A stretch of DNA of 64,000 bases from Bacteroidales bacterium. GTDB lineage: Bacteria > Bacteroidota > Bacteroidia > Bacteroidales > UBA932. The notes under the pieces are model-generated. The model had not been told where the DNA came from and made no database searches. It saw only the letters and a list, made by a program, of their open reading frames with translations. The stretch is from positions 1 to 64,000 of the forward strand of contig SUYO01000002.1 of NCBI GenBank assembly GCA_015060385.1, read 5' to 3'. The position numbers and the translations under genes are program-made. How positions within the stretch are numbered: the stretch's first letter is position 1; each line of letters opens with the position of its first letter. Positions 8,819 through 18,630 of the stretch are shown here, piece after piece.

Positions 8819-9428
8819 TGCGTCGTTCCTCCTCTTCTTCTTCAAGAGCATGTCTGCTCTTCACGATCTTGGAAGCTGCCTTGGAGAGGTTCTCCTCGTC
8901 CTCCATGTATCGTTTGATCTTTCTGATAGCCTCCTGATATCCCGGAATCTGCACCTTCTCATAAAGGTTCACCTTCTGAGTGGTCTTCTTCCTCTGGAAA
9001 TCCAGGATACGGGCCTTCTCCAGATACACTTCAGATTCGATTCCCAGTCTCGAGAGCTCCTTGAGTATCGCAACTCCGTCAGCATACCAAGCAGGGCAGT
9101 TGAAGGCGTTGAACTCATGGATCTCGTACTTAATCTCACCAAGGGCAGGGGTCTTCACTCCGGCAACCTTTACCGTGTAGAGATCCACATCGGTGATGGA
9201 GATGAGATTAGGCTGGAATTCGTTCCAGAGCGCTGCGAGATAGTCGTATTTCTTCAGGGCGGCATCAAGATCCTCAATAAGTTTCTCCGAATGGTCCTTG
9301 GCCTTCTTCACCTCAAGACGCAATGCAGACTCCTTGTTCTTCAAGGTAGGGAGCGCATTCCTTCGCATCTTGAGCTGCTTGTTCAAGTTGTTCAGAGATG
9401 TCTTATTATATTGGAATTTAATAGCCAT
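8808..9428 (-). CDS. ntpD: V-type ATPase central stalk subunit D
   Basis: This 206-residue, strongly helical protein is the rotating shaft that links the catalytic A/B head to the membrane ring. Its two long coiled-coil ends (starting KFQYNKTSLNNLNKQLKMR and ending in a Glu/Arg-rich tail) fit the family. It lies 2 bases after ntpB and overlaps ntpI by 11 bases. Confidence 0.9.
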   Translation of the reverse strand: MAIKFQYNKTSLNNLNKQLKMRRNALPTLKNKESALRLEVKKAKDHSEKLIEDLDAALKKYDYLAALWNEFQPNLISITDVDLYTVKVAGVKTPALGEIKYEIHEFNAFNCPAWYADGVAILKELSRLGIESEVYLEKARILDFQRKKTTQKVNLYEKVQIPGYQEAIRKIKRYMEDEENLSKAASKIVKSRHALEEEEEERRNDN

Positions 9429-9430
9429 AA

Positions 9431-10753
9431 TTATTTACCTTTCCAGTAAGTGTCGATAAGTTCCTGCTTGATGCCGGTCTCTGCCTTGGTGAAGTATGTA
9501 CCGAAGAGCTCCCATGCTGTGTCAAGCATCTCGTCGATCTGCAGGTTCACGTCGATTGCAAGCAGCCTTGTCGCATAAGCTTTCGCATAATCAAGGCATC
9601 TGAGGTCATAGTCGCTGAGGTCGAATCCGTTCTCGAGCTTGGTCTTTGCGTTCTGTGCGTCAGCATAAAGACGTACGGATGCGTTCATCACCTGGCCATG
9701 GTCCTTGCGGGTCTTCTTTCCCTGCACGAGCTGCTTCAGACGCGAGAGCGAACGGAACGGGTCGATGATGACCTTTCCTGAATCCGGATCCGTACGGAGG
9801 AAGAGCTGTCCCTCCGTGATGTAACCGGTGTTGTCCGGAATCGCGTGGGTGATGTCACCGTCGTTGAGCGTTGTCACGGCGATGATTGTGATTGAACCGC
9901 CGTCAGGAAGCTGTACCGCCTTCTCGTAGATCTTTGCGAGGTCCGAATAGAGGGAACCAGGCATCGAGTCCTTTGAAGGGATCTGGTCCATACGGTTGGA
10001 TACGATCGAAAGTGCATCGGCGTAGAGGGTCATGTCTGTGAGGAGCACGAGCACCTTCTCGTTCTTCTCCACAGCGAAATACTCGGCAGCTGTAAGGGCC
10101 ATGTCCGGAATGAGGAGACGCTCTACCGGAGGCTGCTCCGTAGTATTCACGAACGAGATGATCTTGTCGAGGGCACCTGCAGCTTCGAATTCGTTCTTGA
10201 AGTAGAGGTAGTCGTCGTTAGAAAGACCCATACCTCCGAGGATGATCTTGTCCACGTCTGCACGGAGTGCCACCTGTGCCATCACATTGTTGTATGGCTG
10301 GTCAGGGTCAGCGAAGAAAGGAATCTTCTGTCCTGAAACGAGGGTGTTGTTGAGGTCGATGCCGGCGATACCCGTAGGAATGAGCTGTGAAGGCTGCTTT
10401 CTCTTGTAAGGGTTCACTGACGGACCACCGATCTCGACTGTCTTTCCTTCAACTGCAGGACCGCCGTCGATAGGCTCTCCGTATGCGTTGAAGAAACGGC
10501 CTGCGAGCTCGTCGCTTACGTTGAGGGTAGGGGCTCCTCCGAGGAACACCACCTCAGCATCCGTAGGGATACCTTCAGTACCTGAGAATATCTGCAGGGT
10601 GACAAGGTCTCCCTTTGTCTTAACCACCTGAGCAAGGCGGCCGTCTACGAGCGCAAGCTCGTCGTTTGACACACCAGTCGCCTTAAGCGAAACCGTAGCC
10701 TTTGTGATGGCTTCCAGCTGTGTGTAGATTTTCTGAAATGCCTTATTTGCCAT
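9431..10753 (-). CDS. ntpB: V-type ATPase subunit B (non-catalytic head subunit)
   Basis: This 440-residue protein alternates with subunit A in the cytoplasmic head. It shows family features such as GIDLNNTLVSGQKIPFF, FVNTTEQPPVERLLIPDMAL and SIVSNRMDQIPSKDSMPGSL. It lacks a Walker A loop, as expected for B. Its start overlaps the end of ntpA by 11 bases. Confidence 0.93.
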   Translation of the reverse strand: MANKAFQKIYTQLEAITKATVSLKATGVSNDELALVDGRLAQVVKTKGDLVTLQIFSGTEGIPTDAEVVFLGGAPTLNVSDELAGRFFNAYGEPIDGGPAVEGKTVEIGGPSVNPYKRKQPSQLIPTGIAGIDLNNTLVSGQKIPFFADPDQPYNNVMAQVALRADVDKIILGGMGLSNDDYLYFKNEFEAAGALDKIISFVNTTEQPPVERLLIPDMALTAAEYFAVEKNEKVLVLLTDMTLYADALSIVSNRMDQIPSKDSMPGSLYSDLAKIYEKAVQLPDGGSITIIAVTTLNDGDITHAIPDNTGYITEGQLFLRTDPDSGKVIIDPFRSLSRLKQLVQGKKTRKDHGQVMNASVRLYADAQNAKTKLENGFDLSDYDLRCLDYAKAYATRLLAIDVNLQIDEMLDTAWELFGTYFTKAETGIKQELIDTYWKGK

Positions 10754-12494
10754 TGCTTAGAAGATTATTGAGTTTTTCCTGATATTCGTAGAATCTTTCG
10801 CTCTTGAACAGCGAGTAGTTCATCTGCTTGAGTGTGTTGATGAGCTCCTTGAAGTATGTGCGACACTCCTCGAAGTCCTCAAAATGGAATTCACGGTCGC
10901 AGATGGCTGTCACCAGCTCAAGCATGTACTTCTGTCTCTCGATAGGGCAGAGGGCATCGATGTCATCGAATGCATCCTGCTGGAGAATCACAAAGTCTAC
11001 AAGCTCCGACTTCCAGAAGATCTCATGGTAGCTCATAGGCACACCGTCGTCACCGAGAATGTTGATCTGGTCATTGGCCTCCTTACCTTTTCGTATGATG
11101 TTCTTTGTCTTTTCCACCATTTCTACCCAGCCTGGCATGATGGTTTCGTTAAGGTATTCACGGATTTCAGGATATTCCAGATATTTAGAGTATGAGTCGA
11201 TAGGGTTCACAGCCGGGTAACGCTTCTGGTCGGCACGGTTCTGCTCGAGGGCGTAGAAGCATCTTGCAGCCTTCTTTGTAGACTCAGTCACAGGCTCCTT
11301 GAGGTTACCTCCGGCAGGGGATACCGTACCGATGAAGGTAACGGCTCCTGTCTGTCCGTTGTTGAGGACAACCATACCTGCACGGGCGTAGAAACTTGAG
11401 ATGATAGCCGAGAGGTCCACAGGGAAAGCGTCAGCTCCAGGAAGTTCCTCCATACGGTTTGACATCTCTCGGAGTGCCTGAGCCCAACGTGATGTAGAGT
11501 CAGCGAGAAGGAGGACCTTGAGACCCATAGCACGGTAGTACTCGCAGATTGTCATCGCAGTATATACAGATGCCTCGCGGGCTGCGACAGGCATGTTTGA
11601 TGTATTGCAGATGATGGTCGTACGCTCCATCAGGTGACGTCCTGTGTGAGGGTCGATGAGTTCAGGGAACTCGGCGAAGATCTCCACAACCTCGTTAGCA
11701 CGCTCTCCGCAGGCTGCCATGAGGATCACGTCTGCGTCGCCCTGCTTTGCGATTGCATGCTGAAGCACTGTCTTGCCGCAACCGAAAGGTCCGGGGATGA
11801 AGCCTGTACCTCCCTCGGCTATAGGGTTCAGGGTATCGATTGCACGGACACCGGTCTCCATGATTCTTGATGGTCTTGGTTTCTCCTTGTAACCCTTGAC
11901 GGCGACCTTTACCGGCCATTTCTGCCACATTGTGACATTGACATCCTCGCCGGAAGCGTCTGTAAGCACCGCAACGACCTTGTCGATGTTGTACTGACCT
12001 GCCTCTGCTACGGACTTTACGGTATATTCGCCCTTGAAAGCGAATGGGACCATGATCTTGTGAGGAAGCCATCCTTCCTTCACCTCTCCGAGCCAGTCGG
12101 CAGCGACCACCTTGTCGCCCGGCTTCGCGATAGGGGTGAAATCCCAGAGCTTCTCATGGTTGAGAGGGTCTGTGTACTCTCCTCTCTTGAGGAATACTCC
12201 TGTCATTGTGGTGAGGTCATTCTGCAGACCGTCGTAGCTGTTTGAGAGAAGTCCCGGACCGAGGGTTGCCTCGAGCATCCTGTCTTCGAACTCTACGGTA
12301 TCACCGTTCTTGAGTCCACGGGTACTTTCGAACACCTGAACTGCAGCGCTCTTTCCGTTTACCTTGATGACCTCTGCCATGAGCTTGGTGCCGCCTACGG
12401 TGATGTAGCAGATCTCATTCTGCGACACCGGTCCGTCAGCCTCGACTGTCACAAGGTTGGAAACGATACCCGTAACCTTTCCTGTTGTCTTCAT
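10743..12494 (-). CDS. ntpA: V-type ATPase catalytic subunit A
   Basis: This 583-residue protein hydrolyses or makes ATP in the head of the V-ATPase. The Walker A loop is GPFGCGKT, with Cys where many relatives have Ser. Other family regions are the non-homologous insertion (about residues 110-190), MEETTIICNTSNMPVAAREAS-like sequence and STSRWAQALREMSNRMEELP. I start it at MKTTGKVTGIV (12494); an in-frame ATG at 12611 would run back into the DUF2764 gene and adds a low-complexity Arg-rich stretch that is not coding. It begins 20 bases after the DUF2764 gene. Confidence 0.93.
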   Translation of the reverse strand: MKTTGKVTGIVSNLVTVEADGPVSQNEICYITVGGTKLMAEVIKVNGKSAAVQVFESTRGLKNGDTVEFEDRMLEATLGPGLLSNSYDGLQNDLTTMTGVFLKRGEYTDPLNHEKLWDFTPIAKPGDKVVAADWLGEVKEGWLPHKIMVPFAFKGEYTVKSVAEAGQYNIDKVVAVLTDASGEDVNVTMWQKWPVKVAVKGYKEKPRPSRIMETGVRAIDTLNPIAEGGTGFIPGPFGCGKTVLQHAIAKQGDADVILMAACGERANEVVEIFAEFPELIDPHTGRHLMERTTIICNTSNMPVAAREASVYTAMTICEYYRAMGLKVLLLADSTSRWAQALREMSNRMEELPGADAFPVDLSAIISSFYARAGMVVLNNGQTGAVTFIGTVSPAGGNLKEPVTESTKKAARCFYALEQNRADQKRYPAVNPIDSYSKYLEYPEIREYLNETIMPGWVEMVEKTKNIIRKGKEANDQINILGDDGVPMSYHEIFWKSELVDFVILQQDAFDDIDALCPIERQKYMLELVTAICDREFHFEDFEECRTYFKELINTLKQMNYSLFKSERFYEYQEKLNNLLSNGK

Positions 12495-12514
12495 ATTGAT
12501 TGTCTGTTTTGTTT

Positions 12515-13144
12515 TTATTCGTTGTATTCCACACCCTTGAATGTGCCTCTGACCTCGTCGACGAGCTTCTTGAACATCTCGCGTCCTGTCTCTTCGTCGA
12601 GGATGAGCCATCTGCGGATTATCATCATCTTTGCAGCCACTCCGAGAATCCTGTCAAAGTTAAGGTAATCGAAAAGGGTGAGTTCATCTATCTTGTCCCA
12701 ATAGAGGTCGTCGATACCTCTCTCTCGTGAGAGGATATCGCCTCCTTCAAGGATTGCCTGCAGTCTGCCGGCTTCCTTGAATTCAGGTTCTTCCGGTTCA
12801 AGGCCGGTTTCTTCCACCTCCGGGTCCCTCAGGCTGAGCACATCCTTTTCGGGATCTCTGCCGAGTGCTTCGTTAAGATACCTTACCTTCTGGTTACGCA
12901 CATTCATGTCGAACTGGAAGAATTCACGGATGAATCCCAGCTTGTGTGAGAGCGCTTCCTTGTAGAAGTCTGGTCCGATCTGATCCTTGTCGAAGCCCTT
13001 CATGATGAATGCGATGACCTCATTGTCCTTCGTGGACAGGAGTTCATGCATCTGCTCAAGGTATTCGTCAAGACTCTTCTCGCCCTGTCTCCAGTCTGGT
13101 GTGAAGTCCGGAAGACCTGCGATTATGTATACGTAGTTGTTCAT
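12515..13144 (-). CDS. DUF2764 protein of the V-ATPase operon
   Basis: This 209-residue soluble protein starts MNNYVYIIAGLPDFTPDW and matches the DUF2764 family as I know it, which occurs inside Bacteroidota V-ATPase operons. It sits between E and A, where other V-ATPase operons carry subunit C, and the operon has no C gene. A plausible role is therefore a C-like connector or assembly factor; this is inference. An acidic stretch (about residues 100-125) is likely flexible. Its start overlaps the ntpE stop (TAATG). Confidence 0.85.
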   Translation of the reverse strand: MNNYVYIIAGLPDFTPDWRQGEKSLDEYLEQMHELLSTKDNEVIAFIMKGFDKDQIGPDFYKEALSHKLGFIREFFQFDMNVRNQKVRYLNEALGRDPEKDVLSLRDPEVEETGLEPEEPEFKEAGRLQAILEGGDILSRERGIDDLYWDKIDELTLFDYLNFDRILGVAAKMMIIRRWLILDEETGREMFKKLVDEVRGTFKGVEYNE

Positions 13145-13749
13145 TATCCGAAGAGAATCTTCTTGGTTGCAGGTCTGAGATATTCAGAGATAAGTTCGTC
13201 GAAGGTCTCGTCTGTGAAGCTTACGAAGTAACCGCCTTCCTTAGGACCGATTCTGAAGCCGCCGCTTATCTTCTTTGAGAATGATGCCTCCACTCCTGCA
13301 TTGAGAGTCTTCGCCAGTTCGGCGTTTACAAACGGCTCAAGCTCCTTCTGGAGGCTTTCAGGAAGTACAAGTGCGAGGTCTACAGGACCGTCTGTAGTGA
13401 ACTTTTCAGCAACGGCCTTGATGATTTCCTTTACGAACTCTGCTGAAGACAATGCCTTCTTTACAGGTTCGCCTGTCATCTTGCCTACCACAAGGGTCTC
13501 GATATCCTTTCTTGTAGCAGCAAGACTCTGGGTTGAAGCCATCCTGATGTCAGAAGCAACCTTTGACCTGATCTCATCAGCCTGCTTCTGAGCTGCAGCA
13601 ACGATCCGGGCAGCCTCAGCCTCTGCCTTGGCTACCATCTCTTCTGCCTGCACCTTTGCCTTGGCAAGAAGTTCTTCTCCTTCCTGCTTGCCTTTTGACA
13701 GTCCCTCGTTATAGAGCTTGTCTGTCAATTCCTGCAATTTATTCTGCAT
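13144..13749 (-). CDS. ntpE: V-type ATPase peripheral stalk subunit E
   Basis: This 201-residue protein forms the outer stalk that holds the head still. The N-terminal half is a long helix rich in Ala, Glu, Lys and Gln; the C-terminal half is globular and ends near SGGFRIGPKEGGYFVSF. I start it at MQNKLQELTDKLY (13749); an in-frame ATG 48 bases upstream lies at the promoter. It is the first gene of the operon. No gene for the usual partner stalk subunit (G/H) is present. Confidence 0.88.
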   Translation of the reverse strand: MQNKLQELTDKLYNEGLSKGKQEGEELLAKAKVQAEEMVAKAEAEAARIVAAAQKQADEIRSKVASDIRMASTQSLAATRKDIETLVVGKMTGEPVKKALSSAEFVKEIIKAVAEKFTTDGPVDLALVLPESLQKELEPFVNAELAKTLNAGVEASFSKKISGGFRIGPKEGGYFVSFTDETFDELISEYLRPATKKILFG

Positions 13750-13794
13750 AACGGTATTATGTTTTATGTTGATTATTGTTTTATTCCAATCTTG

Positions 13795-13825
13795 CAAATT
13801 TAATGATAAATCGTCAACTTATCAA
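13795..13825 (-). promoter_or_regulatory. Promoter of the V-ATPase operon
   Basis: On the minus strand TAAATTTG (13795-13802) is preceded after 20 bases by TTG (13823-13825). This matches the -7 box and part of the -33 box. The ntpE start is 45 bases downstream, and metF ends just upstream, so the V-ATPase genes have their own promoter. Confidence 0.55.
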
Positions 13826-13831
13826 CCTTTT

Positions 13832-14779
13832 TCAGAAACATTCCTTAAGTATGCTGACGATATTATCAGTCTTGCCCATTGTGTAGAAATGAACTGCCGG
13901 AACTCCGTTGGCGATAAGGTCCTTGCACTGCATCGCACACCATTCCGTGCCGATCCTGTACGCTTCCTTTCCCGCATCCCTTATGGCTTCCGTCAGCTCG
14001 AGAGGGATGTCAAGCGAGAACGCTTCCGGCAATGTGCTGATCTGCCTGGCTGTAGATAGCGGCTTGAGACCAGGGATGATCGGAACCGTTATTCCGGCTT
14101 CGCGGCATCTTCTTACGAAATCGTAATATACCTGATTGTCAAAGAACATCTGAGTGATGATGTAGTCGGCTCCAGCGTCAACCTTCCTTTTAAGGTTTGC
14201 GATGTCTGTCTCGATGTTAGGCGCCTCAAAATGCTTTTCCGGGTATGCTCCCACTCCGATACAGAAATATCTGTCATCGGCCCCGTTGCGTTTCCTCCTG
14301 TATCCTGCGCTTCCCTGATATTTTCTGATGCCTTCCACAAGTTCGCTTGCATAGCTGTATCCTCCCGGGGTAGGCGTGAATCTCTTCTCTCCTGTCATGC
14401 AGTCTCCTCTGAGAGCCAGTATGTTGTTGATTCCCAGGAATTCAAGGTTGTCCAGCTTGCTCTCTGTCTCTTCGACCGTGCTGCCTCCGCAGATAAGATG
14501 CGGCACGACATCGACATCGTAGCGGGACATGATAGCGGCACATACCGTCGTTTCGCTGATGCGGTTGCGTACCAGGTGACGGGTGAAGCTTCCGTCCGAT
14601 TCCGGACGGAACTCGAATTCGTCCCTGTGGCTAGTCACGTTTATGTACCTTGGCTTGAACTCCATGAAGGGAGCGATGCTCTCGAGAAGTTCATCCTTTG
14701 TCATGCCTCTCAAAGGAGGTACGATCTCCAACGAAGGGAATGCCTTCGTACTTGTGGTCAGTATATCAGATACCTTCAT
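13832..14779 (-). CDS. metF: 5,10-methylenetetrahydrofolate reductase
   Basis: This 315-residue flavoprotein reduces methylene-tetrahydrofolate to methyl-tetrahydrofolate, the methyl donor for MetH. The family motif SLEIVPPLRG near the N-terminus carries the catalytic Glu. Further conserved parts are NVTSHRDEF, ILALRGD, and DAGADYIITQMFFDN. It begins 7 bases after metH, so the two successive steps are encoded together. Confidence 0.93.
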   Translation of the reverse strand: MKVSDILTTSTKAFPSLEIVPPLRGMTKDELLESIAPFMEFKPRYINVTSHRDEFEFRPESDGSFTRHLVRNRISETTVCAAIMSRYDVDVVPHLICGGSTVEETESKLDNLEFLGINNILALRGDCMTGEKRFTPTPGGYSYASELVEGIRKYQGSAGYRRKRNGADDRYFCIGVGAYPEKHFEAPNIETDIANLKRKVDAGADYIITQMFFDNQVYYDFVRRCREAGITVPIIPGLKPLSTARQISTLPEAFSLDIPLELTEAIRDAGKEAYRIGTEWCAMQCKDLIANGVPAVHFYTMGKTDNIVSILKECF

Positions 14780-14786
14780 TTTAGTT

Positions 14787-17700
14787 TCATTTCAATAAAT
14801 GTCCCAAGAAGCGGCGGGCATTATCCTTGTCCATGCCTCTTCGGCGCGAGTAGTCTTCATATTGTTCTTTTCCTATGCGGCGGATCTCGTTGTATGCTGC
14901 CTCCGGGTGGATGAATATCATTCCGCAGATGCTGGCTTCCGGTACCATTGCATAGCTTTCGGTAAGCTTGATTCCCAGGCTGTATCTGCCTGAAAGCATA
15001 TCCATGATGTCGCCTTTGAGCGTATGGTCAGGGCAGCTTGAATATCCTGCCGCCGGCTTTATCACCTTTATCTCATTCCGAGCTTCTCTGTCATTCTGAG
15101 CTTCTCTGTCATTCTGAGCGAAGCGAAGAATCTCCTGATCCAGCCACTTCGAAGCTGCCTCCGCCAGCGTCATCCTGACGGCCTTTGCCACGAGGTCTTC
15201 ATATTTGTTGCTGCATGCCGGACAGCAGCAGCCTTCTTCATGTGCATCCTTCCTGGCTTTCACGCTTATCGTAAAGACTCCGAAAGGAGATGTCTTCCCT
15301 GCAGCCTGCATTGCCAGAAAGTCGCAGAGAGAACGTCTGCCACCGTTTTCCTGTCTCAGCATAGGCAGACGCCGTCCTTCAGCAATTATGTCTTTTCCGT
15401 CCGTACATGCATTCATGAATCTGGCCGACACCCTTATGATGAAGTTTCCGAGAGCAAGTTCTTCCTCCGCGTCCTTACGCAGCTGCATCAGCTCCATCGC
15501 CTCCGGCGAGGCGCTTCCATATTTCACACCCCAGATTGCGTAGAACATCTTCCAGTCGAAATACGGCATCACTTCTTCAGCCGGCAATTCCCTTGCCGGA
15601 ATGTCTTCCGGAACGGGAACTTCCGACATTTTGGTCAGAATCGGCGTATATTTGACATCATTCTCCTTCGGCGCGTCATTACGGGTATACAATGTCCTCA
15701 GCTTCTCCTGTGCGGCATGCTGCTCAGCTTCGAAACCATCCCTGTCTATCATCAGCTTCTTCGCCATTACTGCAGCCGCCGATGCATCAGCTCCATGGAA
15801 TACATGACCGTAAAGCGGAGCAAGCTTGACGGCAGTATGGAGCGCTGATGTCGTTGCACCTCCTACCAGCAGGGGAGTAGACATGTTTCTTGAATTCATC
15901 TCCCTGCATATTTCCTCCATCTGGTATAATGAAGGAGTGATGAGTCCGCTGACCGCTATGATATCAGCTCCCAGCTTATCAGCCTCTGCAAGTATTGTCT
16001 CCCTGTCGACCATGACTCCGAGGTCATGGATTTCGAATCCGTTGCAGGTCAGCACTATGCCGGTTATGTTCTTTCCTATGTCGTGGACATCTCCCTTGAC
16101 GGTGGCTATAACAACCTTAGGACGACCGGACTCATGACTCTCATCCTTCATATATGGCTCCAGGATGTCGACGGCGTCCCTCATTATCTTGGCGGACTTC
16201 ACTACCTGCGGCAGGAACATCTTTCCTTCTCCGAACAGATCGCCGACAGTCTCCATTCCTGCCATCAGAGGACCTTCAATGACCTTGACGGCTTCTCCGT
16301 ACTCTTCCATCGCCTCTTTAAGGTCCTGTTCAAGGCCTTCTCCCTTACCTTTTACAAGGGCGTTCTTCAGGCGGTCTCCGACCGGAATCCTGCAGCCCTC
16401 GCTGATTGCTTTCTTCATACCGTCACTGCCTGTCATTTCAGTCCCGCCTTCATTGCAAGTACTTCCCGTCACGTCATTGCGAGGAGGCGCAGCCGACGTG
16501 GCAATCTCCCCGGCCTTCTCCACGAGTCTTTCAGTCGCCTGCGGGTCAGAGTCGAAGATCACATCTTCCACGCACCTGAGAAGCTCAGGCTCGATCCCGT
16601 CATAGATCTGAAGCATTGACGGATTGACGATCGCCATGTCCAGCCCTGCCTTGATCGCATGATACAGGAAGGCAGAATGCATGGCTTCACGTACGGTATT
16701 GTTCCCTCGGAATGCAAATGACAGATTGGAAACTCCGCCGGAAGTAAGTGCTCCAGGAAGGTTTGTCTTTATCCATCTTACTGCTTCAATGAAATCCACT
16801 CCATATCTTGCATGTTCATCGATACCTGTACCGATCGAGAGGATGTTGACATCGAAGATTATGTCTTCAGGATCTACTCCTGCTTCTTCAGTAAGCAGTC
16901 TGTATGCTCTTTCGCATATTTCTATCTTCCTGTCATATGTAGTCGCCTGTCCGTGCTCGTCAAAGGCCATCACGACCATTGCAGCACCCAGACTCCTGAT
17001 TGTCCTTGCCTTTTCAACGAAAGCCTCGGGGCCTTCCTTAAGGCTGATGGAATTCACGATACATTTGCCCTGGGCGTTCTTCAGACCGGCCAGAATAGTA
17101 TCCCAATGCGACGAGTCTATCATCAACGCCGCCTTTGCTACTGCAGGCTCATTTGAAACATAGCGGACGAAACGCTCCATCTCCTTCGTGCTGTCCAGCA
17201 TTGCATCGTCCATGTTGATGTCAATGATCGATGCACCGTCCTCGATCTGTCTTGCAGCTATCTGCAGCGCCTCGTCGTATTTTCCCTCGGAGATCAGGCG
17301 TGCGAACTTGCGGGAGCCCGCTACATTGGTCCTTTCTCCGACATTCGTGAAGTTGTTGTGCCTGACATCTACTGTTACCGCCTCCAGACCGCTGACTTTC
17401 AATGCCTTGTCCGTAATTATGCCATATTTTCCGGATAAACCTTCATTTTTTGCATGGTTGTCCGTAAATACATCGGTTTTTCCGGATAACTGCCGTGGGG
17501 CGATGCCGTCAAGCGCTCTGGCGATGGCTCTTATATGGTCCGGAGTCGTGCCGCAGCATCCTCCGACTATGTTCACGAGACCGCGTGAGGCCATCTCCCT
17601 GACCTGAGCCGCCATTTCTTCAGGGCTCTGGTCATATCCTCCCATCTCGTTAGGGAGACCGGCGTTCGGGTAGCAGCTGATGCCGCATTCGCACCATCGT

Positions 17701-18629
17701 GAGATATCCTCTACAAGAGGCATGAGTTCGGCTGCTCCCAGAGAGCAGTTAAGGCCGAAAGAGAGGATAGGGTAGTGGCGGACGGCTGTGTAGAACGCCT
17801 CAAGAGTCTGGCCGGTCAATGTCCTTCCGCTCCTGTCTCCTACCGACACCGATACCATTACCGGCGGAATATTTTCGAATGTATTCTGTTGAATAGGGTG
17901 ATTGACGGAATTGGCATTTCCCACCCTCTCGAGCGATTGGCAAACGGTCCGGTGGACCTTTGCAGTGAGAAGCCTGCGGCAGCAGGTTTGGGCGGGGCCC
18001 ACGGAGTGGGAGGGGGCCAATGGAGTCAACAGCCTGTTCAACCCATAGTCGGAAATTGCGGCCAATGCGGCTTTGACATTGAGGGCATCGAAGCAGGTCT
18101 CTAGGAGCAGTATGTCAGCTCCTCCGCTGATCAGAGCCTCGGCCTGCTGACGGTATGCCTCATACATCCTGTCGAACGAGTACGGCCTGAATGAAGGATC
18201 GGAGACATCCGGCGAAAGCGAGAGCGACTTGGATGTCGGTCCCATGCTTCCGGCAACCCATACCTTTCTCCGAAGTCCGACCGATGCAGCAACGGCTTCT
18301 GCCTCATCGGCTGCTTCACGGGCAATGCGCGCACCTTCGTACGCCATCTTCGATGCAAACTCCCCGCATCCGTACTCCGCCTGCGAAATGACATTCGCAC
18401 TGAAGGTATTGGTTTCGATGATGTCTGCTCCGGCTGCAATGTATTCTTTGTGAATAGCTTTGATTATGTCCGGACGTGTGAGGTTCAGGCACTCGTTGTT
18501 GCCTTTAAGCTCCTTCTCACAACCAGCGAACGGACCGCTGTGGTAATCTTCCTCAGCGAGTCCGTATCTCTGTATCATGGTGCCCATTGCACCGTCAAGT
18601 ATCAATATCTTGTCTTGTGGTAAATTCAT
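14787..18629 (-). CDS. metH: Cobalamin-dependent methionine synthase with translated repeat insertions
   Basis: This 1280-residue modular enzyme transfers methyl from methyl-tetrahydrofolate to homocysteine. Domains in order are homocysteine binding (zinc ligands Cys295, Cys358 and Cys359), folate binding (from about residue 390), cobalamin cap and binding (His849 in GDVHDIGKN), and the S-adenosylmethionine reactivation domain. Start [16 protein letters not shown] at 18629, 1 base after mmdB. It is longer than usual because three repeats are translated in frame: residues about 196-248 (155-bp foldback element), about 708-719 and about 1166-1186. Each lies in a likely loop or linker, and all catalytic motifs remain, so the enzyme is probably functional. 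Confidence 0.93.
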   Translation of the reverse strand: MNLPQDKILILDGAMGTMIQRYGLAEEDYHSGPFAGCEKELKGNNECLNLTRPDIIKAIHKEYIAAGADIIETNTFSANVISQAEYGCGEFASKMAYEGARIAREAADEAEAVAASVGLRRKVWVAGSMGPTSKSLSLSPDVSDPSFRPYSFDRMYEAYRQQAEALISGGADILLLETCFDALNVKAALAAISDYGLNRLLTPLAPSHSVGPAQTCCRRLLTAKVHRTVCQSLERVGNANSVNHPIQQNTFENIPPVMVSVSVGDRSGRTLTGQTLEAFYTAVRHYPILSFGLNCSLGAAELMPLVEDISRWCECGISCYPNAGLPNEMGGYDQSPEEMAAQVREMASRGLVNIVGGCCGTTPDHIRAIARALDGIAPRQLSGKTDVFTDNHAKNEGLSGKYGIITDKALKVSGLEAVTVDVRHNNFTNVGERTNVAGSRKFARLISEGKYDEALQIAARQIEDGASIIDINMDDAMLDSTKEMERFVRYVSNEPAVAKAALMIDSSHWDTILAGLKNAQGKCIVNSISLKEGPEAFVEKARTIRSLGAAMVVMAFDEHGQATTYDRKIEICERAYRLLTEEAGVDPEDIIFDVNILSIGTGIDEHARYGVDFIEAVRWIKTNLPGALTSGGVSNLSFAFRGNNTVREAMHSAFLYHAIKAGLDMAIVNPSMLQIYDGIEPELLRCVEDVIFDSDPQATERLVEKAGEIATSAAPPRNDVTGSTCNEGGTEMTGSDGMKKAISEGCRIPVGDRLKNALVKGKGEGLEQDLKEAMEEYGEAVKVIEGPLMAGMETVGDLFGEGKMFLPQVVKSAKIMRDAVDILEPYMKDESHESGRPKVVIATVKGDVHDIGKNITGIVLTCNGFEIHDLGVMVDRETILAEADKLGADIIAVSGLITPSLYQMEEICREMNSRNMSTPLLVGGATTSALHTAVKLAPLYGHVFHGADASAAAVMAKKLMIDRDGFEAEQHAAQEKLRTLYTRNDAPKENDVKYTPILTKMSEVPVPEDIPARELPAEEVMPYFDWKMFYAIWGVKYGSASPEAMELMQLRKDAEEELALGNFIIRVSARFMNACTDGKDIIAEGRRLPMLRQENGGRRSLCDFLAMQAAGKTSPFGVFTISVKARKDAHEEGCCCPACSNKYEDLVAKAVRMTLAEAASKWLDQEILRFAQNDREAQNDREARNEIKVIKPAAGYSSCPDHTLKGDIMDMLSGRYSLGIKLTESYAMVPEASICGMIFIHPEAAYNEIRRIGKEQYEDYSRRRGMDKDNARRFLGHLLK
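15073..15134. repeat. Tandem 18-bp repeat with TCATTCTGAGCGAAGCGAAG element inside metH
   Basis: Two 18-bp copies (15073-15090 and 15091-15108, differing at one base) are followed by a longer unit (15109-15134). That unit carries TCATTCTGAGCGAAGCGAAG and then AATCTC. The sequence resembles a dispersed palindromic repeat known from several bacterial genomes. Because each short copy is six codons long, the metH frame is kept and the peptide QNDREA is repeated. It falls in the reactivation domain. Confidence 0.8.
16473..16508. repeat. 36-bp GTCATTGCGAGG-type repeat inside metH
   Basis: The repeat begins GTCATTGCGAGGAGGC and ends GACGTGGCAATCTC. Its ends are partly complementary, and a close relative is found in lpdA at 34040-34074. 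It codes for part of the linker before the cobalamin cap domain ([12 protein letters not shown]). Confidence 0.8.
17888..18042. mobile_element. 155-bp foldback element (MITE-like) inserted in metH
   Basis: The left end (17888-17915) and right end (18016-18042) are imperfect inverted repeats: GTTGAATAGGGTGATTGAC matches the complement of the right end, GTTGAACAGGCTGTTGAC, followed by three mismatches and then ATTGGC. The interior is GC-rich, with GCCTGCGGCAGCAGG and GGGGCCCACGGAGTGGGAGG. It encodes no protein of its own but is translated as about 52 residues of MetH. An exact target-site duplication was not clear. Confidence 0.75.
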
Positions 18630-18630
18630 C

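Noticed and set aside
10743..12611. Longer ntpA frame starting at 12611
   Set aside because: The extra 39 residues are Arg-rich and lie inside the DUF2764 gene; the ATG at 12494 begins the conserved subunit A sequence.
16473..16508. CRISPR-like array because of several repeats in metH
   Set aside because: The repeats are of different types, have no regular spacers and keep the metH frame; no cas gene is present.
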